DNA from: Kribbella antiqua
GTDB taxonomy: Bacteria > Actinomycetota > Actinomycetes > Propionibacteriales > Kribbellaceae
Direction: 5' to 3'
Length of the DNA: 64,000 nucleotides
Assembly (NCBI RefSeq): GCF_004345665.1
Contig: NZ_SLWR01000003.1
Location: 310,001 to 374,000 of the forward strand
Positions 18,242 through 27,202 of the stretch are shown here, piece by piece. The notes beneath the pieces were generated by a model, which was not told the origin of the DNA, did no database searches, and saw nothing but the letters and a program-made list of their open reading frames with translations. Numbering within the stretch: position 1 is the stretch's first letter; every line of letters begins with the position of its first letter. The translations under genes and the position numbers were made by a program.

Positions 18242-19072
18242 ATGGATGTGCGGGTGACGAGTGATGCGAAGGCGTTCGAGGCGAGCGTTTTTCCTTTTCT
18301 GCAACAGGATCCGGTGCTGCACACGATCATCCTGAGCAATGTGCATGAGCGCGCCGTCGGCAGCTGTCGCGCGGAAGCCGAGCCGTCGTACTTCGTCTCC
18401 GTCCACGACGAGAGCGGTGCCCTTATCGGCGCGGCGATGCGTACGCCGAACCGGCCGGTGTACCTCGGCGCTCTCCGGACGGACCTCGCCGACGTGGTCG
18501 CGACGGCGTACCTCGAGCTCGTTCCGGAGCCGGGCGGGGTCGCCGGCGTCAGTGAAGCCACTCGGTGCTTCGCCGAAGCCTGGGCCGCGGCGCGGGGAGT
18601 CACCGTGACCGAGGGGCGAGCCTCCCGACTGCACCGGCTTGAGGACCTGACTCTGCTGGCCGCCGCCGACGGCCACGCCCGGCTGATGAAGCCGTCGGAG
18701 GTCGAGCTGGTTGCGAATTGGTCGGCCGACGGGTTCGCGGAGCTCAATGGCCCCGACCTCGACTGGGCCGAGAGTCACCTGCGCGAGGAGCGGATGTGGA
18801 TCTGGGAGGCCGGCGGCGAACCGGTCAGCATGGTCGGGTACCACCTGCCGATCTTCGGTGTGTGCCGGGTGGGTCCGGTCTACACCCCTCCCGAGCACCG
18901 TCGGCACGGCTACGCCGGCGCCCTGACCGCACACGTCTCCGGTGAGATCCTTGCGCAAGGCAACCAAGCCTGCCTGTTCACCGACCTGGCGAACCCGACG
19001 TCCAACAAGATCTACTACCAGGCCGGCTACCGCCCCGTCGCCGACTTCGTCGACCGGGTCTTCACCACCTGA
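18242..19072 (+). CDS. GNAT family N-acetyltransferase
   Basis: 276 residues. The N-terminal half is divergent and the C-terminal half carries the GNAT core: VGPVYTPPEHRRHGYAGALTAHVS is the acetyl-CoA loop and NPTSNKIYYQAGYRPV the closing motif. ATG 18242 (MDVRVTSDAKAFEASVFPFL) is chosen because the upstream extension is short and lacks a ribosome site. The acceptor is unknown. It is divergent from the PASTA operon and convergent with the hydrolase gene 18 nt away. Confidence 0.85.
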   Translation: MDVRVTSDAKAFEASVFPFLQQDPVLHTIILSNVHERAVGSCRAEAEPSYFVSVHDESGALIGAAMRTPNRPVYLGALRTDLADVVATAYLELVPEPGGVAGVSEATRCFAEAWAAARGVTVTEGRASRLHRLEDLTLLAAADGHARLMKPSEVELVANWSADGFAELNGPDLDWAESHLREERMWIWEAGGEPVSMVGYHLPIFGVCRVGPVYTPPEHRRHGYAGALTAHVSGEILAQGNQACLFTDLANPTSNKIYYQAGYRPVADFVDRVFTT

Positions 19073-19090
19073 ATACCCCGGCGCGGTCCG

Positions 19091-19711
19091 TCACGGGATG
19101 TCGGTCGACTCGCCCGGGGCCAGGCCGACGTACGGGCGGCCGCCTGCTTCGCTCAGCCAGCGCTTCTGCATGCCGAGGCCGATGGGGCTGAGGAGGGCGT
19201 CGTGGATGCCCACAGTTTGCTCCGACTTGATGGCGCGGGCGTACTCGATGGCCGGCGGCAGCGAGAACCACGGGCCGGAGATCGGGACCAGGTTGGTGTG
19301 GACGGCGCGGTCGGGCTGGGTGAAGGAGTCGCCCGGGTGGTAGACGGCGTCGTCGATCAGGTAGCCGACGTTTTCGCAGGGGACGCCGAGCTCCGGGAGG
19401 ATGATCGCGTGGTCCTTGCCGTAGGCACGTACTGCGAAACCGGACGCGTCGAAGGATTGGCCGTCGGCGATGACCGTCACCCGGTCGCCCAGATCGGAGA
19501 GCTGCGCGGCGACGCCGGCGTTGGTGTAGACCGGCGCGTCCAGGGCTGAGATGCGGGCGACGTCCAGGTGGTCCGGGTGCTCGTGGGTGACCAGGATCGC
19601 GTCGGCGCGTTCGAAGACCGCGTCCTCGCTGAACGTTCCCGGGTCGACCAGCAGTACCTTGCCGTCCTTCTCCAGCCGGACGCAGGCGTGCGCGAACTTG
19701 GTGAGCTTCAC
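19091..19711 (-). CDS. Metallo-beta-lactamase-fold hydrolase (UPF0173-like)
   Basis: 206-residue MBL-fold protein. The metal motif is HEHPDH, followed by YHPGDS and a late His in GIHDALL, the compact YtnP/UPF0173 layout without a long insert. It starts 3 nt after the menF stop on the same strand, so it is co-transcribed with isochorismate synthase. A hydrolytic role in menaquinone metabolism (for example a MenH-like or thioesterase step) is possible from context only. Confidence 0.85.
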   Translation of the reverse strand: MKLTKFAHACVRLEKDGKVLLVDPGTFSEDAVFERADAILVTHEHPDHLDVARISALDAPVYTNAGVAAQLSDLGDRVTVIADGQSFDASGFAVRAYGKDHAIILPELGVPCENVGYLIDDAVYHPGDSFTQPDRAVHTNLVPISGPWFSLPPAIEYARAIKSEQTVGIHDALLSPIGLGMQKRWLSEAGGRPYVGLAPGESTDIP

Positions 19712-19714
19712 GAT

Positions 19715-20977
19715 TCAGTCTCCCAACGCATCTCTCATCGGAACCAGCTTGGCGTTCGTCTCGGCCAGCTCGGCGACCGGATCGGAGCCGGCCACGATGC
19801 CCGCGCCGGCGAAGATCCGCATCCGCCGCGGGTCGTCCGGGTCGGCCTGGCCGCAGCGCAGCGCGATACACCACTCGCCGTCGCCGGCCGCGTCCATCCA
19901 GCCGACCGGTCCGCTGAACCGGCCGCGCTTCATCCCCTCGATCTCCCCGATCAGGTCGCGCGCGACGTCTGTCGGCGTACCGCAGACTGCCGCCGACGGA
20001 TGCAGCGCGGCGGCGAGGCCGAGTGCGGAGGCTCCGTTCGCGGCGACACCGGCGACGTCGGAGGCGAGGTGCATCACGTTCGGCAGGTGCAGCACGAACG
20101 GGGTCTCCGGGACGTTCATCGACTTGCAGTGCGGCTTCAATGCGTCGGCGACCGAGCGGACTGCGAACTCGTGCTCCTCCAAGTCCTTGCTCGACCGGGC
20201 CAGCGACGCGGCCAGCGCGAGGTCGTGGGCGTCATCGCCGGTACGACGGATCGTGCCGGCCAGCACACGGGACGTGATCAGGCCCTTCTCGCGCCGGACC
20301 AGGAGCTCGGGGGTGGCGCCGATCAGGCCGTCGACGGAGAACGTCCAGCAGTTCGGGTACGCCGCCGCGAGCCGCCGCAACGGCCAGCGCAGGTCGATCG
20401 GCTGCTCGGCGATCGCGATCAGGTCGCGGGCGAGCACCACCTTGTCCAGCTCACCGCTGGTGATCCGCTCGATAGCGTCGGCGACGATGCTCGACCAGTC
20501 GGTGCCGGACCGGGCACCGTCCGCGAACGCCACGTCGTGCACCGGGTCGGGCTGATGGATGACGAGCTCCGGCGGTGCGGCCAGGGACGAAGCCGGCGAG
20601 ATCGTGGTCACCCAGGTCGTCCCGCCGCGGCGGCCGACGATCACCTCGGGTACGACGAGCTCACCCGGATCGTCGTCGGTGAACCCGAACGATCCGAAGC
20701 AGACCAGTCCGGAGCCTGGTACGCCGACCTCGTCGCGAACCACCGCGGCCCCGACCAGCTCCTGCCACCAGGACACCGCGTCCCGGAAGCGGTTGCTACC
20801 GGCAACATCGAGCCGGGCGGCGACACCCCAGCCGACGTGACCGTCGCCACGTCGTACCCAGGCCAGGCCGCCCTCGGTGGGCAGATGGTCCATCAGCTGG
20901 GCGGAGACTCCGTCGATCCGCTGGCTCCGGATCACCAGATGGGGAGCCTGGCTCCGAACCGGCTCAGACAAGCTCAC
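19715..20977 (-). CDS. menF: Isochorismate synthase MenF
   Basis: 420-residue chorismate-using enzyme that converts chorismate to isochorismate for MenD. The conserved core is present: LDKVVLARD, FSVDGLIGATPELLVRR, AGTIRR, SSKDLEEHEFAV, HLPNVMHLASDV, HPSAAVCGTP, GEIEGMKRGRFSGPVGW and the final RIFAGAGIVAGSDP. The Lys/Glu pair for water activation and Mg binding is intact. It is divergent from menG, with 130 nt between starts, and sits about 8 kb from menD. A salicylate or siderophore role is less likely given the men neighbours. Confidence 0.9.
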   Translation of the reverse strand: MSLSEPVRSQAPHLVIRSQRIDGVSAQLMDHLPTEGGLAWVRRGDGHVGWGVAARLDVAGSNRFRDAVSWWQELVGAAVVRDEVGVPGSGLVCFGSFGFTDDDPGELVVPEVIVGRRGGTTWVTTISPASSLAAPPELVIHQPDPVHDVAFADGARSGTDWSSIVADAIERITSGELDKVVLARDLIAIAEQPIDLRWPLRRLAAAYPNCWTFSVDGLIGATPELLVRREKGLITSRVLAGTIRRTGDDAHDLALAASLARSSKDLEEHEFAVRSVADALKPHCKSMNVPETPFVLHLPNVMHLASDVAGVAANGASALGLAAALHPSAAVCGTPTDVARDLIGEIEGMKRGRFSGPVGWMDAAGDGEWCIALRCGQADPDDPRRMRIFAGAGIVAGSDPVAELAETNAKLVPMRDALGD

Positions 20978-21107
20978 CGCACCACTCCTCGCTCGCGCCC
21001 CGCCCCCGGATCACGATGGCTAGAGATGCACTCACAAAACGCAAGCGTATGCCCGCCCCATGTCCAGCGAATTTCGGAGCCCGCTCTACCCGTGATGAAC
21101 TAGACAG

Positions 21108-21806
21108 GTGACCCGCGCAGATCTGAGCAAAGACCCGCATGCCGTGGCGGCCATGTTCGACAACGTGGCCGAGGGGTACGACCGGACGAACGCGGTGGCC
21201 ACGATGGGGCTGGAGAAGCTGTACTGGCGGCCGGAGACGTTCAAGGAGGTCGCGCCGCGGAAGGGGATGAAGATCCTCGACCTGGCGGCCGGCACCGGTG
21301 CGTCGAGTATCAAGCTGCGGGAGGCCGGCGCCGAGGTGGTGTCCTGCGACTTCTCGGTCGGGATGCTGCGGGTCGGCAAGCGGCGCTACCCGGAGCTGGA
21401 CCTGATCGCCGGGGACGCCTTGCAGCTTCCGTTCGCCGACGACACCTTCGACGTGGTGACGATCTCGTGGGCGCTGCGCAACGTCAACGACGTCACCGTC
21501 GCGCTGCGGGAGATGCTGCGGGTGACCCGGCCGGGCGGGCGGCTCGTCGTACTGGAGCAGTCGCACCCGACCTGGAAGCCGTTCCGGATCGTGTACCTGG
21601 AGTACATGATGCGGGCGGTGCCGGTAGTGGCGAAGGCGGTGTCGACGAACCCGGAAGCGTACGAGTACCTGGCCGAGTCGACCCGCGCCTGGCCGGCCCA
21701 GGAGCCACTCGCGCGCACCATCGAAGCCTCCGGCTGGACCCGCGTGCAGTGGCGCAACCTCACCGGCGGCCTGGTCGCCATCCACCGCGCGGTCAAGCCC
21801 GCTTAA
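21108..21806 (+). CDS. menG: Demethylmenaquinone methyltransferase MenG
   Basis: 232-residue class I SAM methyltransferase of the UbiE/MenG family, which performs the last ring methylation of menaquinone. [22 protein letters not shown] is the family N-terminus, written here as one motif region at residues 16-37. The SAM loop is [11 protein letters not shown] and the family motifs [21 protein letters not shown] and LEQSHP follow. It starts with GTG. The prenylated product of MenA is its substrate, and the next gene reduces the prenyl chain. Confidence 0.94.
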   Translation: MTRADLSKDPHAVAAMFDNVAEGYDRTNAVATMGLEKLYWRPETFKEVAPRKGMKILDLAAGTGASSIKLREAGAEVVSCDFSVGMLRVGKRRYPELDLIAGDALQLPFADDTFDVVTISWALRNVNDVTVALREMLRVTRPGGRLVVLEQSHPTWKPFRIVYLEYMMRAVPVVAKAVSTNPEAYEYLAESTRAWPAQEPLARTIEASGWTRVQWRNLTGGLVAIHRAVKPA

Positions 21807-21907
21807 TTACGCAAGAAAAATCGCGCGTAAATCGCTTGCAGGCAAGGGAAAGCAGGCCGGTTTCGTGTCCGAGTCAGGCAGTCCTAGACTGTCGGGTGTC
21901 GGGGCTT

Positions 21908-21923
21908 CGTGAATCCCTTCACT
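21908..21923 (+). promoter_or_regulatory. Rex-like redox operator upstream of menJ-nuo
   Basis: GTGAA-TCCC-TTCAC (21909-21922) has the inverted half-sites and 4-nt spacing of the actinobacterial Rex operator (TGTGAA-N4-TTCACA); the outermost bases differ. Rex controls nuo in Streptomyces, so NADH/NAD sensing here is plausible. An 11-nt direct repeat, CACTAAGTCAC, overlaps and follows it at 21920 and 21935. Confidence 0.55.
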
Positions 21924-21994
21924 AAGTCACGCAGCACTAAGTCACAGTACGAGCGCACATACGCCCAGATGAACCTTCCAGGCCGGGAATCGAG

Positions 21995-23308
21995 ATGAGC
22001 CAGAGCGTGCCGAGCGGGCAGCAGGCGGAGACCGCTGATGTGATCGTCGTCGGTGCCGGACCCGCAGGCTCGGCCGCCGCCTACCACCTGGCCAACGCCG
22101 GCCTCGACGTCCTGCTGCTGGAGAAGACCGCCTTCCCCCGCGAGAAGGTGTGCGGCGACGGGCTCACCCCGCGCGGCACCAAGCAGCTGATCAACATGGG
22201 CATCGACATCTCCGAAGAGGCCGGCTGGATCCGCAACTACGGTCTGCGCATCCAGGGTGCCGGGCACGTCCTGCAGCTCGACTGGCCGGACCTGTCCAGC
22301 CACCCGAACTACGGCCTGACCCGGAACCGGATGGACTTCGACGACATGCTCGCCCGGCAGGCGGTCAAGGCCGGGGCGCGGCTGCGCGAACGGACCAACG
22401 TGTCCGGCCCGATCCTGGACGACAAGGGCTTCATCGTCGGCGTCACCGCGAAGCCGGTCGACGACAACGGCCGGCGGGCCGGCGCCGACGTCGAGTTCCG
22501 GGCGCCACTGGTGATGGCGGCCGACGGCAACTCGTCCCGGCTCAGCATCGCGATGGGTCTGCACAAGCGCGACGACCGCCCGATGGGTGTCGCCGTACGC
22601 ACTTACTTCACCAGCCCCCGGCACGACGACGACTACCTCGAGTCGTGGCTGGAGCTGTGGGCCGACGACCCGCAGAACCCGGGCCAGCGCAACCTGCTGC
22701 CCGGCTACGGCTGGATCTTCGGGATGGGCGACGGCACCGTCAACGTCGGCCTCGGCATCCTGAACACCTCCGACGCCTTCGGCAAGGTCGACTACGCCGA
22801 CCTGCTGAAGCAGTGGCTGAAGAACACGCCGGAGGAGTGGCAGTTCCGCGACGAGTTCCAGACCATCCCGATCCGCGGCGCCGCGTTGCCGATGGGCTTC
22901 AACCGGCAGCCGCACTACACCCGCGGCCTGATGCTGCTCGGCGACGCCGGCGGCATGGTCAACCCGTTCAACGGCGAAGGCATCCCGTACGCGATGGAGT
23001 CCGGGGCGTTCGCCGCCGAGGTCGCCGCCCAGGCCCTGCGCCGGCAGCCGAATCAGCGGGAGCGCGCGTTGACGGCGTACCCGAAGGCGCTGAAGCAGGA
23101 GTACGGCGGCTACTACACGCTCGGCCGGATCTTCGTGAAGCTGATCGGAAATCCGGAGGTGATGCGGCTGTGCACCAAGTACGGTCTGCCGCGCACCACC
23201 TTGATGAAGTTCACCCTGAAGTTGCTGGCCAACCTCACCGACCCGCGCGACGGCGACGTGATGGACAAGATCATCAACGGGCTCACGAAGGTCGCCCCGG
23301 CCGCCTGA
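21995..23308 (+). CDS. menJ: Geranylgeranyl reductase-family flavoprotein, probable menaquinone reductase MenJ
   Basis: 437-residue FAD enzyme. The dinucleotide loop is VIVVGAGPAGSAAAYHLA near residue 17. The family cysteine lies in REKVCGDGLTPRG, and the second FAD motif is LLLGDAGGMVNPFNGEGI. The family reduces isoprenoid double bonds. Mycobacterial MenJ saturates one isoprene unit of menaquinone. Position directly after menG and before nuo supports that role rather than archaeal-type lipid or chlorophyll metabolism. Partially saturated menaquinones such as MK-9(H4) are typical of Nocardioidaceae, which would fit. Confidence 0.85.
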   Translation: MSQSVPSGQQAETADVIVVGAGPAGSAAAYHLANAGLDVLLLEKTAFPREKVCGDGLTPRGTKQLINMGIDISEEAGWIRNYGLRIQGAGHVLQLDWPDLSSHPNYGLTRNRMDFDDMLARQAVKAGARLRERTNVSGPILDDKGFIVGVTAKPVDDNGRRAGADVEFRAPLVMAADGNSSRLSIAMGLHKRDDRPMGVAVRTYFTSPRHDDDYLESWLELWADDPQNPGQRNLLPGYGWIFGMGDGTVNVGLGILNTSDAFGKVDYADLLKQWLKNTPEEWQFRDEFQTIPIRGAALPMGFNRQPHYTRGLMLLGDAGGMVNPFNGEGIPYAMESGAFAAEVAAQALRRQPNQRERALTAYPKALKQEYGGYYTLGRIFVKLIGNPEVMRLCTKYGLPRTTLMKFTLKLLANLTDPRDGDVMDKIINGLTKVAPAA

Positions 23309-23434
23309 GCGGCGGGGCGAGTGAGCTGAGCCACAGCGGTACTGATAACACAGTGCTGGTAGCAGTGCCTGTAACACAGCTGACCGGAAACAGACCCAGA
23401 CAGACCACCGGCTGAAGGAGGGAGCAGGAACCCG

Positions 23435-23794
23435 ATGCACCCTTACGTACCGATCCTCGTTCTCGGTGTGCTCGCGGCGATCTTCGTGGCGGGCACCTTG
23501 GTGACGAGCGCGCTGGTCGGACCCAAGCGCTACAACCGGGCCAAGCTCGACTCCTACGAGTGCGGGATCGAGCCGACCCCGCAACCGGTCGGCGGCGGGC
23601 GGTTCCCGGTGAAGTACTACATCACCGCGATGCTCTTCATCGTGTTCGACATCGAGATCATCTTCCTCTACCCGTGGGCGGTCGCCTTCGACCAGATGGC
23701 GCTGTTCGGGCTGATCGAGATGGTCATCTTCATCGTCACCGTCTTCGTCGCGTACGCCTATGTGTGGCGCCGCGGCGGACTGGAGTGGGACTGA
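23435..23794 (+). CDS. nuoA: NADH-quinone oxidoreductase subunit A
   Basis: 119-residue membrane subunit with three helices and the family motif LDSYECGIEPTP in the first loop, whose Cys lies near the quinone cavity. First gene of the 14-gene complex I operon. GAAGGAGG lies upstream. The 126-nt leader contains two copies of TAACACAG (23346 and 23372). Confidence 0.96.
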   Translation: MHPYVPILVLGVLAAIFVAGTLVTSALVGPKRYNRAKLDSYECGIEPTPQPVGGGRFPVKYYITAMLFIVFDIEIIFLYPWAVAFDQMALFGLIEMVIFIVTVFVAYAYVWRRGGLEWD

Positions 23795-23797
23795 CTT

Positions 23798-24352
23798 ATG
23801 GGTGTTGAGGAACAGCTCCCGGCCGGCGTGCTGCTGACGACCATCGAGGGCCTGTCCGGGTACATGCGGAAGGCGTCGTTGTGGCCGGCAACCTTCGGGC
23901 TGGCCTGCTGCGCGATCGAGATGATGACCACCGGCGCGCCGCGGTACGACGCCGCCCGGTTCGGCATGGAGGTCTTCCGGGCGTCGCCCCGGCAGGCCGA
24001 CCTGATGATCGTGGCCGGCCGGGTGAGCCAGAAGATGGCCCCGGTACTGCGCCAGATCTACGACCAGATGCCGAACCCGAAGTGGGTGCTCGCGATGGGT
24101 GTCTGCGCGTCGTCGGGCGGCATGTTCAACAACTACGCGATCGTGCAGGGCGTGGACCACGTGGTCCCGGTCGACATGTACCTGCCCGGCTGCCCGCCGC
24201 GGCCGGAGATGCTGCTGGACGCGTTCCTCAAGCTGCACGACCACATCCAGCACAGCAAGCTCGGCGCGCACAAGCGGGCGGAGCTGCAGGAGCGGGAGGC
24301 GGCCGCACTCGCGGCGTCGCCGACCATCGAGATGAAGGGTCTTCTCCGGTGA
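23798..24352 (+). CDS. nuoB: NADH-quinone oxidoreductase subunit B
   Basis: 184-residue peripheral-arm subunit that carries the terminal 4Fe-4S cluster N2, the direct electron donor to quinone. The four ligands are visible: tandem Cys37-Cys38 (LACCAIEM), Cys103 (GVCASSGG) and Cys132 (PGCPPRPE). The start lies 3 nt after nuoA; the stop overlaps nuoC (GTGA). The C-terminal 25 residues are a charged extension. Confidence 0.97.
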   Translation: MGVEEQLPAGVLLTTIEGLSGYMRKASLWPATFGLACCAIEMMTTGAPRYDAARFGMEVFRASPRQADLMIVAGRVSQKMAPVLRQIYDQMPNPKWVLAMGVCASSGGMFNNYAIVQGVDHVVPVDMYLPGCPPRPEMLLDAFLKLHDHIQHSKLGAHKRAELQEREAAALAASPTIEMKGLLR

Positions 24353-25056
24353 GCGACACGCAACCCGAGAACCTGCCGGCGACGTCGGCGGCCGGTGACG
24401 CTCAGACCCCGGCGGCCGAGGTGGTGGACCAGCGGCAGGGCATGTTCGGTGTCCGCGGCACCGGTGACACCTCCGGCTTCGGCGGCCTGCGCCGCCAGGT
24501 CGCGTTGCCCGGCGGTACGCCGAAGCCGTACGGCTCCTGGTTCGACGGCGCGACCGAGCGGCTCGAGGGCCTGGTCGGCGACGGTGCGATCGAGAAGGTC
24601 GTGGTCGACCGGAACGAGCTGACTCTGCACATCGCCCGCGAGCGGCTGGTCGAGGTGTGCAAGCACCTGCGCGACGACGAGGCGCTGCGGTTCGAATTCT
24701 GCTCCGGCGTCAGCGGGGTGCACTACCCGAACGAGACCGATCGCGAGCTGCACGCGGTCTACCACCTGCTGTCGCTCACGCACAACCGGCGGATCCGGCT
24801 AGAGGTGTCGGTCCCCGACGCCGACCCGCACATCCCCTCGATCGTCTCGGTCTACCCGGCCAACGACTGGCACGAGCGGGAGACCTGGGACTTCTTCGGC
24901 ATCATCTTCGACGGTCACCCGGCGCTGACCCGGATCCAGATGCCGGACGACTGGCCGGGTCACCCGCAGCGCAAGGACTACCCGCTCGGCGGTATCGACG
25001 TCGAGTACAAGGGCGCCGTCATCCCACCGCCCGACACGCGGAGGTCGTACAACTGA
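24349..25056 (+). CDS. nuoC: NADH-quinone oxidoreductase subunit C
   Basis: 235 residues. The conserved 30-kDa subunit core runs from about residue 70 and includes the signature [17 protein letters not shown] and the C-terminal QRKDYPLGG. The N-terminal 60 residues form a disordered extension common in actinobacteria. The GTG at 24349 overlaps the nuoB stop, and its TGA overlaps the nuoD ATG. NuoC and NuoD are separate here, unlike the E. coli fusion. Confidence 0.95.
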   Translation: MSDTQPENLPATSAAGDAQTPAAEVVDQRQGMFGVRGTGDTSGFGGLRRQVALPGGTPKPYGSWFDGATERLEGLVGDGAIEKVVVDRNELTLHIARERLVEVCKHLRDDEALRFEFCSGVSGVHYPNETDRELHAVYHLLSLTHNRRIRLEVSVPDADPHIPSIVSVYPANDWHERETWDFFGIIFDGHPALTRIQMPDDWPGHPQRKDYPLGGIDVEYKGAVIPPPDTRRSYN

Positions 25057-26393
25057 TGACCACAACTGACCCGTACGCGACCACTCGCGAAACCACCGAG
25101 GGCAAGGTCTTCACCGTCACCGGCCAGGACTGGGACTCGGTCGTGGCCGGCCTCGGCGAGGAGCCCGAAGAGCGGATCGTCGTCAACATGGGCCCGCAGC
25201 ACCCGTCCACGCACGGCGTACTGCGGCTGATCCTCGAGATCGAGGGCGAGACGGTGACCGAGGCCCGCTGCGGCATCGGCTACCTGCACACCGGCATCGA
25301 GAAGAACATGGAGTTCCGCTCCTGGACGCAGGGCGTCACGTTCTGCACCCGGATGGACTACCTGTCGCCGTTCTACAACGAGACGGCGTACTGTCTCGCG
25401 GTCGAGCGGCTGCTCGGGATCGAGGACCAGGTCCCGGAGAAGGCCAACGTGATGCGGGTGCTCCTGATGGAGCTCAACCGGATCAGCAGCCACCTGGTCT
25501 GTATCGCCACCGGCGGTATGGAGATCGGCGCGCTGACGGTGATGACGATCGGCTTCCGCGAGCGGGAGATGACGCTCGACCTGTTCGAGCTGATCACCGG
25601 CCTGCGGATGAACCACGCGTTCGTCCGGCCGGGCGGTGTCGCGCAGGACCTGCCGCCGGGTGCGCTGGACAAGATCCGCGAGTACATCACCTGGATGAAC
25701 AAGCACCTGCCCGAGTACGCCGAGCTGTGCAACGCCAACCCGATCTTCAAGGCCCGGCTGCAGAACGTCGGCCACCTGGATCTGGCCGGCTGCATGGCGC
25801 TCGGTATCTCCGGCCCGACGGTGCGGTCGACCGGCTACCCGCTGGACCTGCGCAAGACCCAGCCGTACTGCGGCTACGAGACGTACGACTTCGACGTACC
25901 GACCTGGGACTCGGCGGACTCGTACGGGCGGTTCCGGGTCCGGCTGCAGGAGATGCACGAGTCGCTGAAGATCGTCGAGCAGTGCGCCGACCGGCTGGCC
26001 AAGCTGGAGGGTGAGCCGGTGATGATCGCCGACAAGAAGATCGGCTGGCCGAGCCAGCTGGCCGTCGGCACCGACGGGATGGGCAACTCGCTCGACCACA
26101 TCAAGCACATCATGGGCGAGTCGATGGAAGCGCTGATCCATCACTTCAAGCTGGTCACCGAGGGCTTCCGGGTGCCGGCCGGCCAGGCGTACGTGGCGAT
26201 CGAGTCGCCGCGCGGCGAGCTGGGCTGTCACCTCGTCTCCGACGGCGGCACCAAGCCGTACCGGGCGCACTTCCGTGACCCGTCCTTCGCAAACCTGCAG
26301 GCGATGCCGATCATGTGCGAGGGCGGCCAGGTCGCCGACGTGATCGTCGCCGTCGCCAGCCTTGACCCGGTGATGGGTGGAGTGGACCGATAG
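25056..26393 (+). CDS. nuoD: NADH-quinone oxidoreductase subunit D
   Basis: 445-residue 49-kDa subunit that forms the quinone site together with NuoB. Conserved [26 protein letters not shown] and the C-terminal [16 protein letters not shown] are present; the invariant His and Tyr near the quinone head lie in the HPSTHG and [10 protein letters not shown] regions. It shares one base with the nuoC stop. Length is normal. Confidence 0.97.
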   Translation: MTTTDPYATTRETTEGKVFTVTGQDWDSVVAGLGEEPEERIVVNMGPQHPSTHGVLRLILEIEGETVTEARCGIGYLHTGIEKNMEFRSWTQGVTFCTRMDYLSPFYNETAYCLAVERLLGIEDQVPEKANVMRVLLMELNRISSHLVCIATGGMEIGALTVMTIGFREREMTLDLFELITGLRMNHAFVRPGGVAQDLPPGALDKIREYITWMNKHLPEYAELCNANPIFKARLQNVGHLDLAGCMALGISGPTVRSTGYPLDLRKTQPYCGYETYDFDVPTWDSADSYGRFRVRLQEMHESLKIVEQCADRLAKLEGEPVMIADKKIGWPSQLAVGTDGMGNSLDHIKHIMGESMEALIHHFKLVTEGFRVPAGQAYVAIESPRGELGCHLVSDGGTKPYRAHFRDPSFANLQAMPIMCEGGQVADVIVAVASLDPVMGGVDR

Positions 26394-27200
26394 ATGGCCG
26401 AGAACCACGCGACAGCGACCGACGTGCCGGTGCCCTACAGCACCGGTGACTCGAAGATCACCGACACCACGATCGCGGAGATGCGCGAGATCGCGGCCCG
26501 CTACCCGGTCGCCCGGTCCGCACTGCTGCCGATGCTGCACCTGGTGCAGTCGGTCGAGGGCCGGGTCACCCCGGAGGGCATCGAGGCGTGCGCCGACGTG
26601 CTCGGGCTGACCGGTGCCGAGGTGTCGGCGGTGGCGACCTTCTACACGATGTACAAGCGCCGCCCGGTCGGCGCCTACCACGTCGGGGTCTGCACCAACA
26701 CGCTGTGCGCCGTCATGGGCGGCGACCTGATCTTCGAGCGGCTGAAGGATCACCTCGACGTCGGCAACGACGAGACCACCGAGGACGGCAAGATCACCCT
26801 CGAGCACATCGAGTGCAACGCCGCCTGCGACTACGCGCCGGTGATGATGGTGAACTGGGAGTTCTTCGACGACATGACCCCGGAGTCGGCGACCCAGCTG
26901 GTCGACGACCTGCGTGAGGGCACCGAGGTGAAGTCGCCGCGCGGTGCGACGATCTGCACCTGGAAGGAAGCCGAGCGGGTGCTGGCCGGGTTCCCCGACG
27001 GGCGCGCCGACGAGGGACCGACCGGTGGCAAGGCGACGCTGGCCGGTCTGCGGCTGGCCCGGGAGCGCAACTGGACGGCCCCGGCCGGGCGACAGGGCTC
27101 CGCTCCGGCGCTGGACGGCGTACCGGGTCCGCGGCCGGAAGACCAGCCTGGCCGTGAGTCGCAGGCCGTCCACACCGACGACACCAGGAAGGAGGACTGA
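26394..27200 (+). CDS. nuoE: NADH-quinone oxidoreductase subunit E
   Basis: 268-residue 24-kDa subunit with the N1a 2Fe-2S cluster. Its ligands are Cys100 and Cys105 (CTNTLC) and Cys141 and Cys145 (CNAAC). The thioredoxin-like core ends near residue 200. About 65 further residues, rich in G, P and charged groups, form a C-terminal tail that is longer than in E. coli but usual in actinobacteria. The ATG abuts the nuoD stop. Confidence 0.95.
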   Translation: MAENHATATDVPVPYSTGDSKITDTTIAEMREIAARYPVARSALLPMLHLVQSVEGRVTPEGIEACADVLGLTGAEVSAVATFYTMYKRRPVGAYHVGVCTNTLCAVMGGDLIFERLKDHLDVGNDETTEDGKITLEHIECNAACDYAPVMMVNWEFFDDMTPESATQLVDDLREGTEVKSPRGATICTWKEAERVLAGFPDGRADEGPTGGKATLAGLRLARERNWTAPAGRQGSAPALDGVPGPRPEDQPGRESQAVHTDDTRKED

Positions 27201-27202
27201 CC

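Noticed and set aside
21807-21860. TTACGC...GCGTAA as a terminator after menG
   Set aside because: Short arms, A-rich loop and no T tract; too weak to call.
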